The notes under the pieces: model-generated
What the model saw: the letters and a program-made list of their open reading frames with translations, nothing else
Databases searched by the model: none
Told to the model about the DNA's origin: nothing
Shown: positions 10,083 to 19,145 of the stretch, one piece after another
Layout of the letters: every line of letters starts with the position of its first letter
Numbering within the stretch: position 1 is the stretch's first letter
Made by a program: the position numbers and the translations under genes
NCBI GenBank assembly: GCA_004335635.1
Contig: QAXH01006502.1
Location: forward strand, 3,845 to 29,223
Length of the DNA: 25,379 nucleotides
Direction of reading: 5' to 3'
Source of the DNA: Chloromonas sp. AAM2
Taxonomy: Eukaryota; Chlorophyta; Chlorophyceae; Chlamydomonadales; Chlamydomonadaceae

Positions 10083-10489
10083 AGCAAGAAGGAAGAAGAA
10101 AGGCAGAAAGAAGGGCATCTTTTGCAAATGTCACAACAACATTGGCAGTCAACAAATCTGTGTAGACATCAAACAAATCCTGCTGGCATGCAAAACATGC
10201 AAGGTAACCAACAAATCCGGCTGTGCTTGTCCTGAGAAGCAGTCATTTTTGATCCTTCAGCCGCATATGCCATCCCTGGAGGTTTCCTCACTGCCTGCTG
10301 CCAACGCGGTCAACTGCATCCAAACTGGGATGAGGACACCAATCTTTTCCAGGTGCTCCTTATTAAGTGCTCAGCAGCTCGGTCAGCCCATCTAACATGG
10401 GCCTTGCCACTTACTCAGCCATACAGCCAATAAAGAGGCAAAGATGAAACCATAACCAAACAAAACGTAACTAAAAAGGACCTGCGCGC

Positions 10490-10745
10490 ATGATTGCATG
10501 GCTGCCACAGCATGCATGGCTAGCATGTCATGCATGGCTGCATCTGCACGCATGGTTGTATGACTGCATAGCTGAATCTGCATGCATGGTTGCATGGCTG
10601 CATGGCTGCCACATCATGCACAAGTGGCATGACATACATGGTTGCAGGGCTGCAGGGCTGCCACAGCATGCACGGTTGACATGGCATGCATGCAAGGTTG
10701 GCACAGCATGCACGGCTGGCAAGGTTGGCTGGCATGGCCTGCATC
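10490..10745. repeat. Degenerate CATGCATGGCTGC-type tandem repeat
   Basis: Variants of CATGCATGGCTGC and CATGGTTGCATGGCTG follow one another for about 250 bp. The repetition opens long frames in several phases (Met/Ala/Cys/His-rich), which are artefacts of the repeat rather than genes. Confidence 0.75.
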
Positions 10746-10801
10746 ACACGGGCTGGAGTCTGGTAAGTTTGACTCTTTTTCCGGGCGGAGTCAGGTACGC
10801 A

Positions 10802-11098
10802 TCACATGTACGCATCACATGGCCTGCCTCGCAAACATGAACTTGACACCTTGCTCTTTTGGCCGCATTTGAGTGCGAACACCACGCCCTGGCGTCTCAG
10901 ACGAAGCAATCGCTGCACGTGAGTTCGTCGGATTGCTTGAAATGCGTAGCAAGAGATCACCACTGACTTAAACGCTTTGGCGGTTTCGCGACGGTCAACG
11001 GAAGACCAATACACACCAGACCACACCCACCTACACCCACACACCGTGTTAAGATGCAGAACGTTTATGGCAGCACGCCAGTCAACTCCACAATGCAT
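10802..11098 (-). CDS. Unrecognised 98-residue ORF in the extra DNA of unit 3
   Basis: The open frame starts with ATG at 11098 and contains a protein-like stretch (VDRRETAKAFKSVVISCYAF, then THVQRLLRLRRQG). I know no family for it. Its first codons overlap a block shared with unit 2 (around 5422-5490; on the minus strand FDHDMANSPRA), so it may be a mosaic of repeat and inserted DNA. It could be an exon of something captured between the gene B exons or simply chance. Confidence 0.2.
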   Translation of the reverse strand: MHCGVDWRAAINVLHLNTVCGCRWVWSGVYWSSVDRRETAKAFKSVVISCYAFQAIRRTHVQRLLRLRRQGVVFALKCGQKSKVSSSCLRGRPCDAYM

Positions 11099-12731
11099 TT
11101 GGCTCTTGGTGAATTCGCCATGTCGTGGTCAAACACACAGCTGACTAACCACTGCTTATAGACACTGTGTTCCCTTCCCAGGTCTCAGTATACACCCACA
11201 CATACCTCTGATGAACGGTCATAGGTTGGTGCAGCATGCAGCAGCTTGTGACGCTTGAACGCGGCTTGGGAGAGCAGTCCTTGGTCACCTGAATGCATGG
11301 ATGCATGGGGCGGTCAGTGTGAGTTGCTGAGTGCATTGAGCGCATATGAAGCCTCGCGCAATTGTATAGACACATTGTGTGCATGTACGGGTTGAGGAGC
11401 CGCCGGGCATGATCTCTAGAGATCACGCATGATATAGCGAGCCAATTCGCCTTGCAGCGCGTGTATGGGAGTTGCGTATGAAACAGCATGGATGCCAGAT
11501 TTCGATGGTTAAGGAGAATAATGTGGTGTTCAGGCAGCTGGGCATGCGCTTGAGGTGTGCAGATCCTGAAGAAAATGAGTTGGACAACAAGCCCGGACGT
11601 GCATACTTGCATGTTGTGCATACCAGCAAATCATAACCTCATGCTTACATCAGTTCTGTCAGAGCGTCTGAGCTGTGAACATCACACATCCCGTGTGGTA
11701 AGGACAGGAGTTGTTGGTGCAGTGTTTGTTCTGGCATTGGGCCAGATTGGCCTCCAGGTAGGGGCTGGCCCTTGCGAGCAAGCTGAGCATACAGTGCCTA
11801 GCCATTTTCTGAATTGAATGTAACTGTTGTTGCTCGACTGCGCTGTAGAACCAAGGGGAGCCCAATCGCCATCGTGAGTTGCGTGACAAATGTATTGCTG
11901 ACGAGCAAGACGCTGGTTGCTGCACTGAGACATGCTGTGAAGGTTTTTATGGAGGTGTTTCCCGGTGAGCAAGACGTTGGTTGGTCCTGCTGTCGATCAA
12001 TCGGTCTCCATCTCCAGGTCTCGCTCTCCAACTTACCTACGGTGCTGTTCACGCCACAGATGATTGGGCACTTGGACCAGCGCGTCTGCCTGGTGCCTTA
12101 AGCTCATTCACGCGACTGCGTTGCCATATGGCCGACCTGCAATCCTGTTGCACCTGCGTATACGTGTTGTGTCCTCCTTGAGTCTGGCGATCTGGGCTGC
12201 TTGTTTGGCTCTCTGTGCTCTGCGCTGGGCTGCCTCCGCTCTGCGCTTGGCTACCTCTGCTTTGCGCGCAGCTTCCTGAGCCGGCTGGCTGTTCGCGTGG
12301 CCCAGGACTAATGCACGACGCCAGTGGAACAGCTACCCGTAGTGGAACAGCTGGACAGAAGTTCCGGCTGATGTCGTGGAGGTTGGGCTCAAGGAAGAGG
12401 TGGTTCGAGTTGGAGCAGTTGCAGTCTGCTGCCTCGTTAAAGGCACAAGAGGGACGCTTCAAGTCGGTCATTGTTGAGCAAGTTCGACGAGCTGGGTTGG
12501 CTCCAATTCCGGCTTCTGAGCCCAACCGGCTTGTCCCACTGCGGCCGGGTCGGAGACCGCAACGTGCGGATCGCCCCACTCAATAGATTGGCTCGGGGGT
12601 TCTGTTGTCCACCCGTCCGATGGTCATCCTGATCATCAGCACGTGCAGACACGGTTTCTGTGCGCACGTGTCATGAACAAGTGTCATGAGAAGTGCATCT
12701 GGGCAGCGACGAGTTGGCAGCGCAACGTGAC

Positions 12732-13538
12732 CAACATCTCTGAGACACGTACGTGTTCTTTTGCTCGAACGCATCGCAGAGTATCATAATCAAGTGTACG
12801 ACGCCGGCTTGCAAGTCACTGTCTGCCTCTGGTGCGGGTTCATTTGGTCCAAGATTTCTCTGACGCGGTTAGCGCAACACGGTTAGCGTGGTTAGACGGC
12901 CAGGCAGCAATTCACAACCAGCATTCCGTTTTGCAGGACTTTGAATGCCGTTTCGCAGGACATTGGCACGGCAGTGCATGAAACTCTTGGATCATCCATG
13001 TCGATGCAGTTTTGCTGGCCATTCTACCGAGTACATGGTCAACTACTACACCGCCTTTGTCAAAACGTACGAGGTCAAAGGATATCAGGCCATGCGAACC
13101 TATGGCGGTGCTGCATGGCGGTGCATCTCCAGCCTAGCCAAGCCGGTAAGCACCACTGGAGGAACACGTCGCACATCTCAATCTTTGATGCCAGTTCCGA
13201 TGCCCGTTTCCAACGACCAGGCTAGATGGAAAGGAAATACGGGCATAGACATCCTCATTCAGCAGTTCCCTTTGACGATTAAGGATGCAAGTAAGGCTCT
13301 TGCATATCGGCGACAAGCATTAAGATAATGCCGCAAGCATGGATTGCTCGGATGGCTTCGTCGCAAGGTGAGGCAGTCGCAAGGCACTTCGAAGCAGGCA
13401 CTCACACCCGTCCCCGTCCCAAACACACTTTTGACGCTGACAAACGCAAGTGAAAAGCATGGATCGAAAGGCGGCACAAGCTGGCACTCGCGGGGCCCAG
13501 CGTTGGCACAGATGGAGGTCCACAGGCACAGCTACTAA
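12732..13538 (+). pseudogene. RWP-RK gene, unit 3 copy, inactivated
   Basis: Every exon of the unit 2 gene has a counterpart: A' ending at 12831, B' 13010-13145 (136 bp, the same length, EYMVNYYTAFVKTYE preserved), C' 13221-13367, and a D' region after about 13450. C' is 147 bp instead of 150 because of a 1-nt deletion followed by a 2-nt deletion. Between them the reading frame is shifted and meets a TAA at 13326-13328. After the second deletion the frame returns, but the signature RWPHRK has become GWLRRK, so the DNA-recognition core is lost. The acceptor before exon D is also altered (GCAGGTG to GCAAGTG). Confidence 0.65.
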
Positions 13539-13706
13539 CGCAGCACTATCACAGCGCCGATATCCAAAAGGCAATGTGGAACTGTGTAGGAGCACTGAGA
13601 CTGTAGTGGTGCTGGTGCTGGTGGCATGTGATGCACATGCATTGACGGTTTTACACTGTTGTGTGAAAAAGTGTCGTTTTGTACGACTTTATAACAGGGT
13701 TACAAA

Positions 13707-14290
13707 TGCTATGTGGTGAGTCTGAACCAGAATGGCTTCTCTGAGGCATGGTATTGAGAGGACAAAGAAGGTGCTTGAAAGGGCAAGGAGTCAACAACGG
13801 AATTCGTCATGAGCCTGCAGATGGTTGTGCTGTTGCTGTGTTGTGTTGGTGCCTACGTCGTCTCTCAGAACAGCAGGATGACTTGTCCCTCATTCTGTCT
13901 CAATGCTTTTGATAGTCTTGCAATGGGATGATGAACTTCTGTTCTGGCATACTGTCCGTATCCTAGTCACGCATGAATTCTGGCATACTGTCCGTATCCT
14001 AGTCACGCATGAATCTCGTCATATCACTATTAGCGGGGTGAGGTACTCCAGTTTCTCAGTCATGTGAGGGGCATCTCTCGCTAAAGCCCCCATTTTTTTG
14101 GCATGTCATGGCAAGATCACCCGCGATGCTGTAAGGCCAGGAGGCACACCACCAGCACGCGAGGTCAAACTGATGCCATGGCTGACCGCATTCGGCCTGA
14201 TAAGGATATTGTTATACAACGCAGGTCTTGTGCGGGCGTTGAACTCGTGTTTTACTTTGTATTCGAAGCTGCGATGAGGTCAATTCGAAA
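13707..14290. other. Spacer between array and caleosin
   Basis: I see no supported gene here. The stretch contains a perfect 36-bp direct duplication (13942-14013). Part of it and the following 200 bp should contain the caleosin promoter and 5' UTR, but I cannot point to a TATA box with confidence. Confidence 0.3.
13942..14013. repeat. Perfect tandem duplication, 2 x 36 bp
   Basis: The unit from 13942 to 13977 (TTCTGGCATACTGTCCG...CATGAA) is repeated without a mismatch at 13978-14013, indicating a recent event. Confidence 0.9.
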
Positions 14291-14401
14291 ATGCGTCTCA
14301 CAGTACAATTGTATGTGAATGATGCACAGGCGCAGAACCAGCTCACGGCCACCGCCCTCAACCAGCTGGCGCGCTGCTACGCGGAAGAAGGACGTCATTG
14401 A
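14291..14401 (+). pseudogene. Possible tetratricopeptide-repeat (TPR) fragment
   Basis: A 36-codon frame ends in TATALNQLARCYAEEGRH and a TGA. The pattern ALNxLAxxYAEEGR is typical of the first half of a TPR of the kinesin-light-chain-like type. The sequence from about 14330 is GC-rich and preceded by an acceptor-like GATGCACAG, and it ends abruptly just upstream of caleosin without a donor. It looks like an exon scrap of another gene and is too short to be sure. Confidence 0.3.
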
Positions 14402-14518
14402 TATCTGACGTCATGATTACAAACATGATGAAGGCCATATGGTCGGAAGTGAGACCTATGTCGCCTAATCGCAGCCGTCTCAGAGCACCATTTGCGACGG
14501 CAAATACAGCAAGCAAGC

Positions 14519-17500
14519 ATGTCTTTCCCACCAGACTTCTACTCCAAGTTCTCCTCGCTCACCGAGGAGGAGGCGAGACGCGCGGCCGCCGCTTTGCCAA
14601 AGTCCGTGGAGCCCGCAATCGTCAGAGAGGTTCCCGCCACCGTGCGGCACCCTCCTCCGGCGGATCTCGACAAGTTCATCCCAAACCCAGGTGCGACATA
14701 GCCTCTAAACGCAAATGCATTGCGTCATCCCCGACCGTGTGTTTCGCAACGCGCGACGTGGCGCACTTGCGCGCCTAGAGCATGGAGCGCAACCACAGCG
14801 CGCAGCTCTGCTTCCGCAGACCCGTGTCAGACGCGAGGGTTTGTGCTTGCTTGCTTGATTGATGCTGCAGGCATGCCGCGAGCAAGCAAGGCCATCAGCA
14901 AGGAGGTAGGGAAGTTGATGGGCTGCGCAAGAAGGCCGATGCCTCGACAAGACGATGATCGAGCGATGTTATACAACACGCACGTACTTACTTCTGCCCA
15001 CATCTCTCGTGTATAGAAGCCGCATGGGACCGAGACCTCCCCTCCTAACGCAACGGTGCTGCAGCAGCACGTCCTCTGGTTTGACTTGTAAGTGTGTGCT
15101 TCTTGAAGGGGCAACAGACACGACGGCTTCTTGCATCTATTCTGCATGACCATACGCAAGCCAGCAAGTGCACGACATGGTACAGTCTTGCTCATGGCGC
15201 GTTTTTTGACATGCTTGTATCAGCATGCAGTTGCTGCAATGATGGCGTGCATGTGTTGGCGCCTAAGCTGTGCCCTGTGTTGCGCAGTGATGGTGACGGT
15301 GTGATCTACCCATGGGACACATGTGAGCGCTGTTTCTGAAGCACGCATTCACGAAGTTGTGGCTGATACGCCTTCATGTTTTGGGCTGTTGTCAGTTTCA
15401 TCATCCCTCAGCCTGTGCACCGTTCCTCGGTCTCCGCCCACCGACCCAAAGAGTTCCTTCTTGCGCCAGGCTCATTAAATTTAATGCAATGAGCTACAGT
15501 AGGCCTGACTGTTGTGTGGTGTATGCGTGCTTCAGTCAGTCTGGTTCAGCAACTGTTCAGTTAGTGGAATTGTGCACATTCATGCTTGGTATGCACGCAG
15601 ACATTGGCTTCCGTAAGCTTGGCTTCAACATGCTGCTGTCCTTCATCGCTCCCTTCGTGGTCAACGGCACCTTCAGCTACCCCACTTTGGTAGGCTGAGT
15701 GATCACACACAGGCAACGTCACTTCATGGTTGAAGCTAAGACGGAAAAATATAGTTAAAAACTTGGTGTTTGACTTGCCTGTTATCATAGTGGTGACAGA
15801 GTGGTAGCTTCTTACAATCCACATTATCAACACTAGTAATGCGAGATTCAGTTTTTCGTTGTTGTTAGCAGCTCCTCGTATGATGTTAGCTCGCACTGTG
15901 TCGGGCTGACATACAGACTTTTTTCAGTGCATGCGTTTGTGATTTCACAGGTTGGTAGTGGTGGTGTGGCTGGTTCCCATAGCGGCTGATTTGCCTGCGC
16001 ACTTTCGAGTTGTGCGTTGTGTGTTTCTTGTGTGTCGGTGTTTGCAGAAGGGCTGGATTCCCAACCCTCTGTTCCCCATCCACATCGACCGCATGAACAA
16101 GACAAAGCATGGCAGCGATTCCGAGGTGCGAGATAGCATATAGCCAGGGGTGTCAGTGCTCTCTATCGACTGATATCAAATTCGCACCTCGTTGGAAAGG
16201 GTCATTCAGCTTATGCAGGAAATGTAGCGTCCTGGTTAGACGGTGAGAAAGGCAGCAGTCGTGAGACACTGGTACCAACTGAAGGAGACGAAGCACATCT
16301 TTAGGAGCCACCTGTGCTTTCTTACCAGCACACACAGCTGCCAGTACTCACTGGTTCTCTTATTGATGAACGCCCGGCATTCAATCTAGTGATCGCCTCA
16401 GCGTGTGAATGCACATGCTGTCACAATGGATTGATCCGCAATGGATTTAAACGCCTTGGCTTGACTAGCTTGGGCTGGTTGCATGTCTTTTGGCGCACAG
16501 TACTGAAGCTAGTACTGAAGCCCATGTGACCGAATATGACTTCATGTGACCTCATGCTCTCGTAAATATCACAACACGTCAGCACCCCTTCATGCCGGTC
16601 ACCCACTGCCGCTCACCCACATGGTTGCCAAACCATGGTCGTCACAGGTGTACGACACGGAGGGGCGTTTTGTACCGCAGAAGTTCGAGGTGAGCAGGTC
16701 GTAAACTGGCATAGGGTGATGAAGGCCCGAGTGCAATACAACATGCACATGGTTTCTACTGCATCGTGACATGCATCGTGACATGCATTGCGGCTCAACA
16801 TGCGTGTATGACTCAGGGTGCATGGCTCAACTGATCTGTCCTTGTCTTGCTGCCTCTTGCGTCTTCAGGAGATCTTTTCCAAGTGCGTTACGCCTGGACA
16901 AGACTTGCCATTCAGACACGTATTTACCCAGCTTGCATCGGATATGAGTTGCTGTCAGCACACCAGTTGGTTGGAGTTTGAACTGTCCATAGTGGTGGCT
17001 CGCCGTCGCCTCTCACATAGCTTGGCCGCTGGCCGTCTAGTTTTACAACAGCTCAACTCCTCAGCCGGCCACGTGCCAGGAACACGTGTGTAGGCTGCCC
17101 GTCCTTGCTTGATCATGCACATTGCAGTCCAGTCCACATTGCATTCCATCCCCTTCCAGTGGCTGCTTGAGCTGAACAAGCTATTCAGGTACCAACCGAC
17201 TCTGGACTGCCTGTGAATGTAACGATGTGACACTTTGCATGTGCAGGTATGACCGCGATAACAAGGGTGGGCTCACTTGGCGCAACATCCAGGAGCTCGT
17301 GTACAACAACATGAACTGCATGGACCCCATCGGATGGTGAGCAGGGAGGGTGCACGGGCAGTTGGTGCCTGGCTAGTGTCGCATGATGGCGGAGTTGTTG
17401 TACCAGCAGTCCTTTGCCATGCGAGTATGATGATGATGCGCGGGGACTTGAGCCATCTGCTGGTCGACTTGTTGGACGATGCACATGCCGGAAGATTTAC

Positions 17501-19104
17501 ATGGCACAAGACACTCTCTCACATGGATAGGAAAAGGGTACTGTACATGGCATCTATGGCCAACCTGCATGGAGTTCATCGATATGTGATGAGGTCATGC
17601 CAGCTTTCCCGGTCCAGGCCTTGGCCCCATAGCTTCAGCCAGGTGCATAGGGCAGGTAGTGCAGCCAAGGTCGGGCTCGTGGCTTCAGGATAGAGGCTCA
17701 GCTAACATGTGTGTGGCACGTCAGGGCAATGCGAGCATTTGCAAGAGCGATGTTTCCTTTCCATGCCTCTCAGTTTCAGCAGATATTCACACCAGGTTGA
17801 AATCACAACCAAGTCTTGTGTCCCGTGTGTTGGTTACCTGTGCTCTCTGGTGTGTGCCCCGTTGCCAGCTCAGCTGGTAGGGTTCTGTCACCCGGTGTGA
17901 CAGATCCGGGTGACGGGGGCTTAGTACTAGCAGCCCAACGCGAACTTTGAACTTCTTTTGCAGGGTAGGTCAGCGCGGTACACATCCCGACCCGTGTCAT
18001 GTGACGGCCTTTTCTGGTGTGTGCAGGACCGCGGAGCGGCTGGAGTGGTACACCACCTACCTCCTGCTCAAGGACTTCAGGGGCATTGTGTCTAAGGTAA
18101 GAAACGCATGGTGTTTGAGTAGGAAGCGCATTGCGTCGAAGGTAAGAACGCATCGGTGAGAGTTTTTCAGAATGAACATGCAGACCCAGGTGTAGTGAAG
18201 TGGAGAGAGAAGGGAGAGGACGTTGTGTCTGTTGGGTGTCTGTCGGGCGTCTGTCAGTATCGTCGAGTCAAGAGCGTCAAGATGAGGGGGGTATTGGGTG
18301 TGTGTCCAAGGCGAGGGGGGTATTGGATCTGTGTCCAGGGCGAGGGGGGTATTTGGTCTGTGTCCAGGGCGAAGAGGTATTGGGTCTGTGTCCAAGACGA
18401 GGGGGTTATTGGGTCTGTGTCCAAGACGAGGGGGGTATGGGGTCTGCGTCCAAGACGAGGGGGGTATTGGGTCCGTGTCCAGGGTGAGGAAGCTACTGCA
18501 TCCAAAGTGAAAAGGAGCCGTTGCTTTGAGGTGATACCGGGCGTGATTAGTTGCCATATTGGCAATGTCAAGTATGTAATGAGACGGTTAAGCTTTGCAG
18601 CAGTTCCTTATGCTTGTAACATGCAAACTGACCAGTTGCTGCTGTTTTTTGCCTTCACAGGAAAAGATTCGTGCCATGTACGATGGGAGTCTCTGGGTGC
18701 GTGCACGGTTGGCCTGGCCGGTTGTTGGCCATCGCATGATGCACACTGGTCACTGAAGACATGCTATCAGACTGCACCAGCTGATGCGCACAATGTGCCC
18801 CCACAGACCGTTTGCTCTTGCCCTTTCACAGCTGATGACGGTGATCAATCCAATAGTTCATGGCATGGCAGCTAACCACGTCATGTGCAGCTAACCACCG
18901 TGTGTGGTGTGCAACATGCACTTGCAGCCAATCATTGCCATGTGTCTGGTGAGATGTGCCGATTGTAACACGTGACGTGTGGTGTGCAACATGCACTTGC
19001 AGCCAATCATTGCTGCTGAGGTCGAGGCAAAGAAGAAGAGCGGCAGGTTTGGCATCAGCAAGGTGCTCAACGGCGCCCCGGAACCACTCAAGAAGATGAT
19101 CTGA
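14519..19104 (+). CDS. Caleosin / peroxygenase (calcium-binding lipid-droplet protein)
   Basis: Caleosins sit in the lipid-droplet or ER membrane, bind Ca2+ through an EF hand and, in plants, act as heme peroxygenases on fatty-acid hydroperoxides. Twelve exons join with matching phases: 14519-14690, 14871-14905, 15017-15087, 15288-15322, 15601-15689, 16048-16125, 16648-16689, 16869-16882, 17247-17336, 18027-18096, 18661-18696 and 19003-19104, giving 277 residues, close to other caleosins. In order they show: an N-terminal extension (MSFPPDFYSKFSSLTEEEA); VLQQHVLWFD with conserved His87; EF hand DFDGDGVIYPWDT (92-104); membrane segment (about 106-134, YIGFRKLGFNMLLSFIAPFV); proline knot IPNPLFPI (138-145); KHGSDS with the second conserved His155; YDTEGRFVPQKFEEIFSKYD; a degenerate second Ca site (DRDNKGG, 181-187); and the tail EVEAKKKSGR. 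The ATG at 14519 gives the only in-frame N-terminus that continues into exon 2. Only about 18% of the span is coding. Confidence 0.93.
16869..16882 (+). other. 14-nt micro-exon of caleosin (exon 8)
   Basis: The sequence is acceptor GTCTTCAG, then GAGATCTTTTCCAA, then donor GTGCGT. It encodes EIFS plus two bases of the next lysine codon. Exon 9 supplies the third base, giving EIFSKYDRDN exactly as the family requires. Confidence 0.85.
17884..17914 (+). other. Nested palindromes in caleosin intron 9
   Basis: TCTGTCAC (17884-17891) can pair with GTGACAGA (17897-17904) across a 5-nt loop. GTCACCCGG (17887-17895) can instead pair perfectly with CCGGGTGAC (17906-17914) across a 10-nt loop. The two hairpins share bases and exclude each other. 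They lie about 45 bp upstream of the inverted dispersed repeat R3. Confidence 0.6.
17961..18008 (-). repeat. Dispersed repeat, copy R3, inverted, in caleosin intron 9
   Basis: Read on the minus strand, this 48-bp block (GCCGTCACATGACACGGG ... GACCTACCCTG) matches R2 at 20049-20096 at 43 of 48 positions counted by eye. It ends less than 20 bp before the exon 10 acceptor. Confidence 0.75.
18083..18158 (+). repeat. 45-bp-spaced duplication of the exon 10 donor (caleosin)
   Basis: GCATTGTGTCTAAGGTAAGA (from 18083) recurs as GCATTGCGTCGAAGGTAAGA (from 18128). Each copy contains a full GTAAGA donor, at 18097 and 18142. The 45 nt between them read in frame without a stop (VRNAWCLSRKRIASK). Confidence 0.8.
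18279..18480. repeat. 29-bp minisatellite, 7 copies, in caleosin intron 10
   Basis: The consensus is close to AAGACGAGGGGGGTATTGGG followed by TCTGTGTCC. Six units are 29 bp and one is 28 bp. The G-rich strand is the coding strand. The repeat creates long open frames on both strands (PIPPSSWTQT-like on the minus strand) that are not genes. Confidence 0.9.
18901..19013 (+). repeat. 75-bp-spaced duplication of the exon 12 acceptor (caleosin)
   Basis: GTGTGGTGTGCAACATGCAC followed by TTGCAGCCAATCATTGC occurs at about 18902-18938 and again at 18977-19013. Both contain the TTGCAG acceptor and the first codons of exon 12 (PIIA). Exon use from the upstream acceptor reads PIIAMCLVRCADCNT and then TGA, so only the downstream site (exon start 19003) gives the caleosin tail. 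Confidence 0.8.
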
Positions 19105-19145
19105 GATCTGAAGAAGATGATCTGAGATCTGAAGAAGATGATCTA
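19090..19145. repeat. 21-bp tandem repeat across the caleosin stop codon
   Basis: AAGAAGATGATCTGAGATCTG is present about 2.6 times. The first copy supplies the last codons and the TGA of caleosin. The others lie in the 3' UTR. Confidence 0.85.

Larger units (their letters stand above)
9700..11080. other. Extra DNA interrupting unit 3
   Basis: This stretch has no counterpart in units 1 or 2. It holds a dispersed repeat copy (10045-10082), a CATGC-rich degenerate repeat (10490-10745) and an unassigned minus-strand ORF (11098-10802). Terminal inverted repeats or a target duplication were not evident by eye, so I do not call it a transposon. Confidence 0.4.
8197..12471 (-). pseudogene. Gene B, unit 3 copy: interrupted and frameshifted
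   Basis: An ATG at 12471 starts MTDLKRPSCAFNEAADC, with the coiled-coil segment at 12316-12108 in another frame (a 1-nt indel relative to unit 2). A block around 11875-11660 contains ARASPYLEANLAQCQNKHC and a C/H-rich tail. The 93-bp exon is only 83 bp here (11206-11288) and so out of frame. The 141-bp exon at 9427-9567 is intact with its GTAAGG donor. The last exon (8460-8197, 87 codons plus stop) repeats GQPWAEGQQQQLLLCLQE. The parts are conserved well enough to be coding in origin, but this copy is interrupted by about 1.4 kb of extra DNA and at least two frame changes. The family is unrecognised. Confidence 0.5.
8201..13706. repeat. Tandem array unit 3 (expanded by inserted DNA)
   Basis: The order is the same as in unit 2, starting about 30 bp after that unit ends and finishing in a diverged form of the right-end block ('gggttacaaatgct' near 13697). 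Compared with unit 2 it holds about 1.4 kb of extra DNA (roughly 9700-11080) between the 141-bp and 93-bp exons of gene B, including the CATGC-rich repeat and a dispersed repeat copy. It also keeps the segment at 9130-9370 that is present in unit 1 and missing in unit 2. Confidence 0.7.

Noticed and set aside
10490..10747. Met/Cys/His/Pro-rich ORFs on both strands, resembling a metal-binding protein
   Set aside because: Several overlapping frames on both strands all derive from the CATGCATGG repeat.
14827..15195. Minus-strand ORF of 122 codons
   Set aside because: It is antisense across caleosin exons 2 and 3 and their introns, which are supported by the protein family.
17160..17200. WLLELNKLF, first considered a caleosin exon before YDRDNKGG
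   Set aside because: It stops before a usable donor. The 14-nt exon 8 plus exon 9 gives the family sequence EIFSKYDRDN with exact phase.
18057..18557. Minus-strand ORF with repeated PIPPSSWTQT-like units, looking like a repeat protein
   Set aside because: It is produced by the 29-bp minisatellite. The repeat shifts frame every unit and lies in a caleosin intron. A plus-strand ORF over the same stretch has the same cause.
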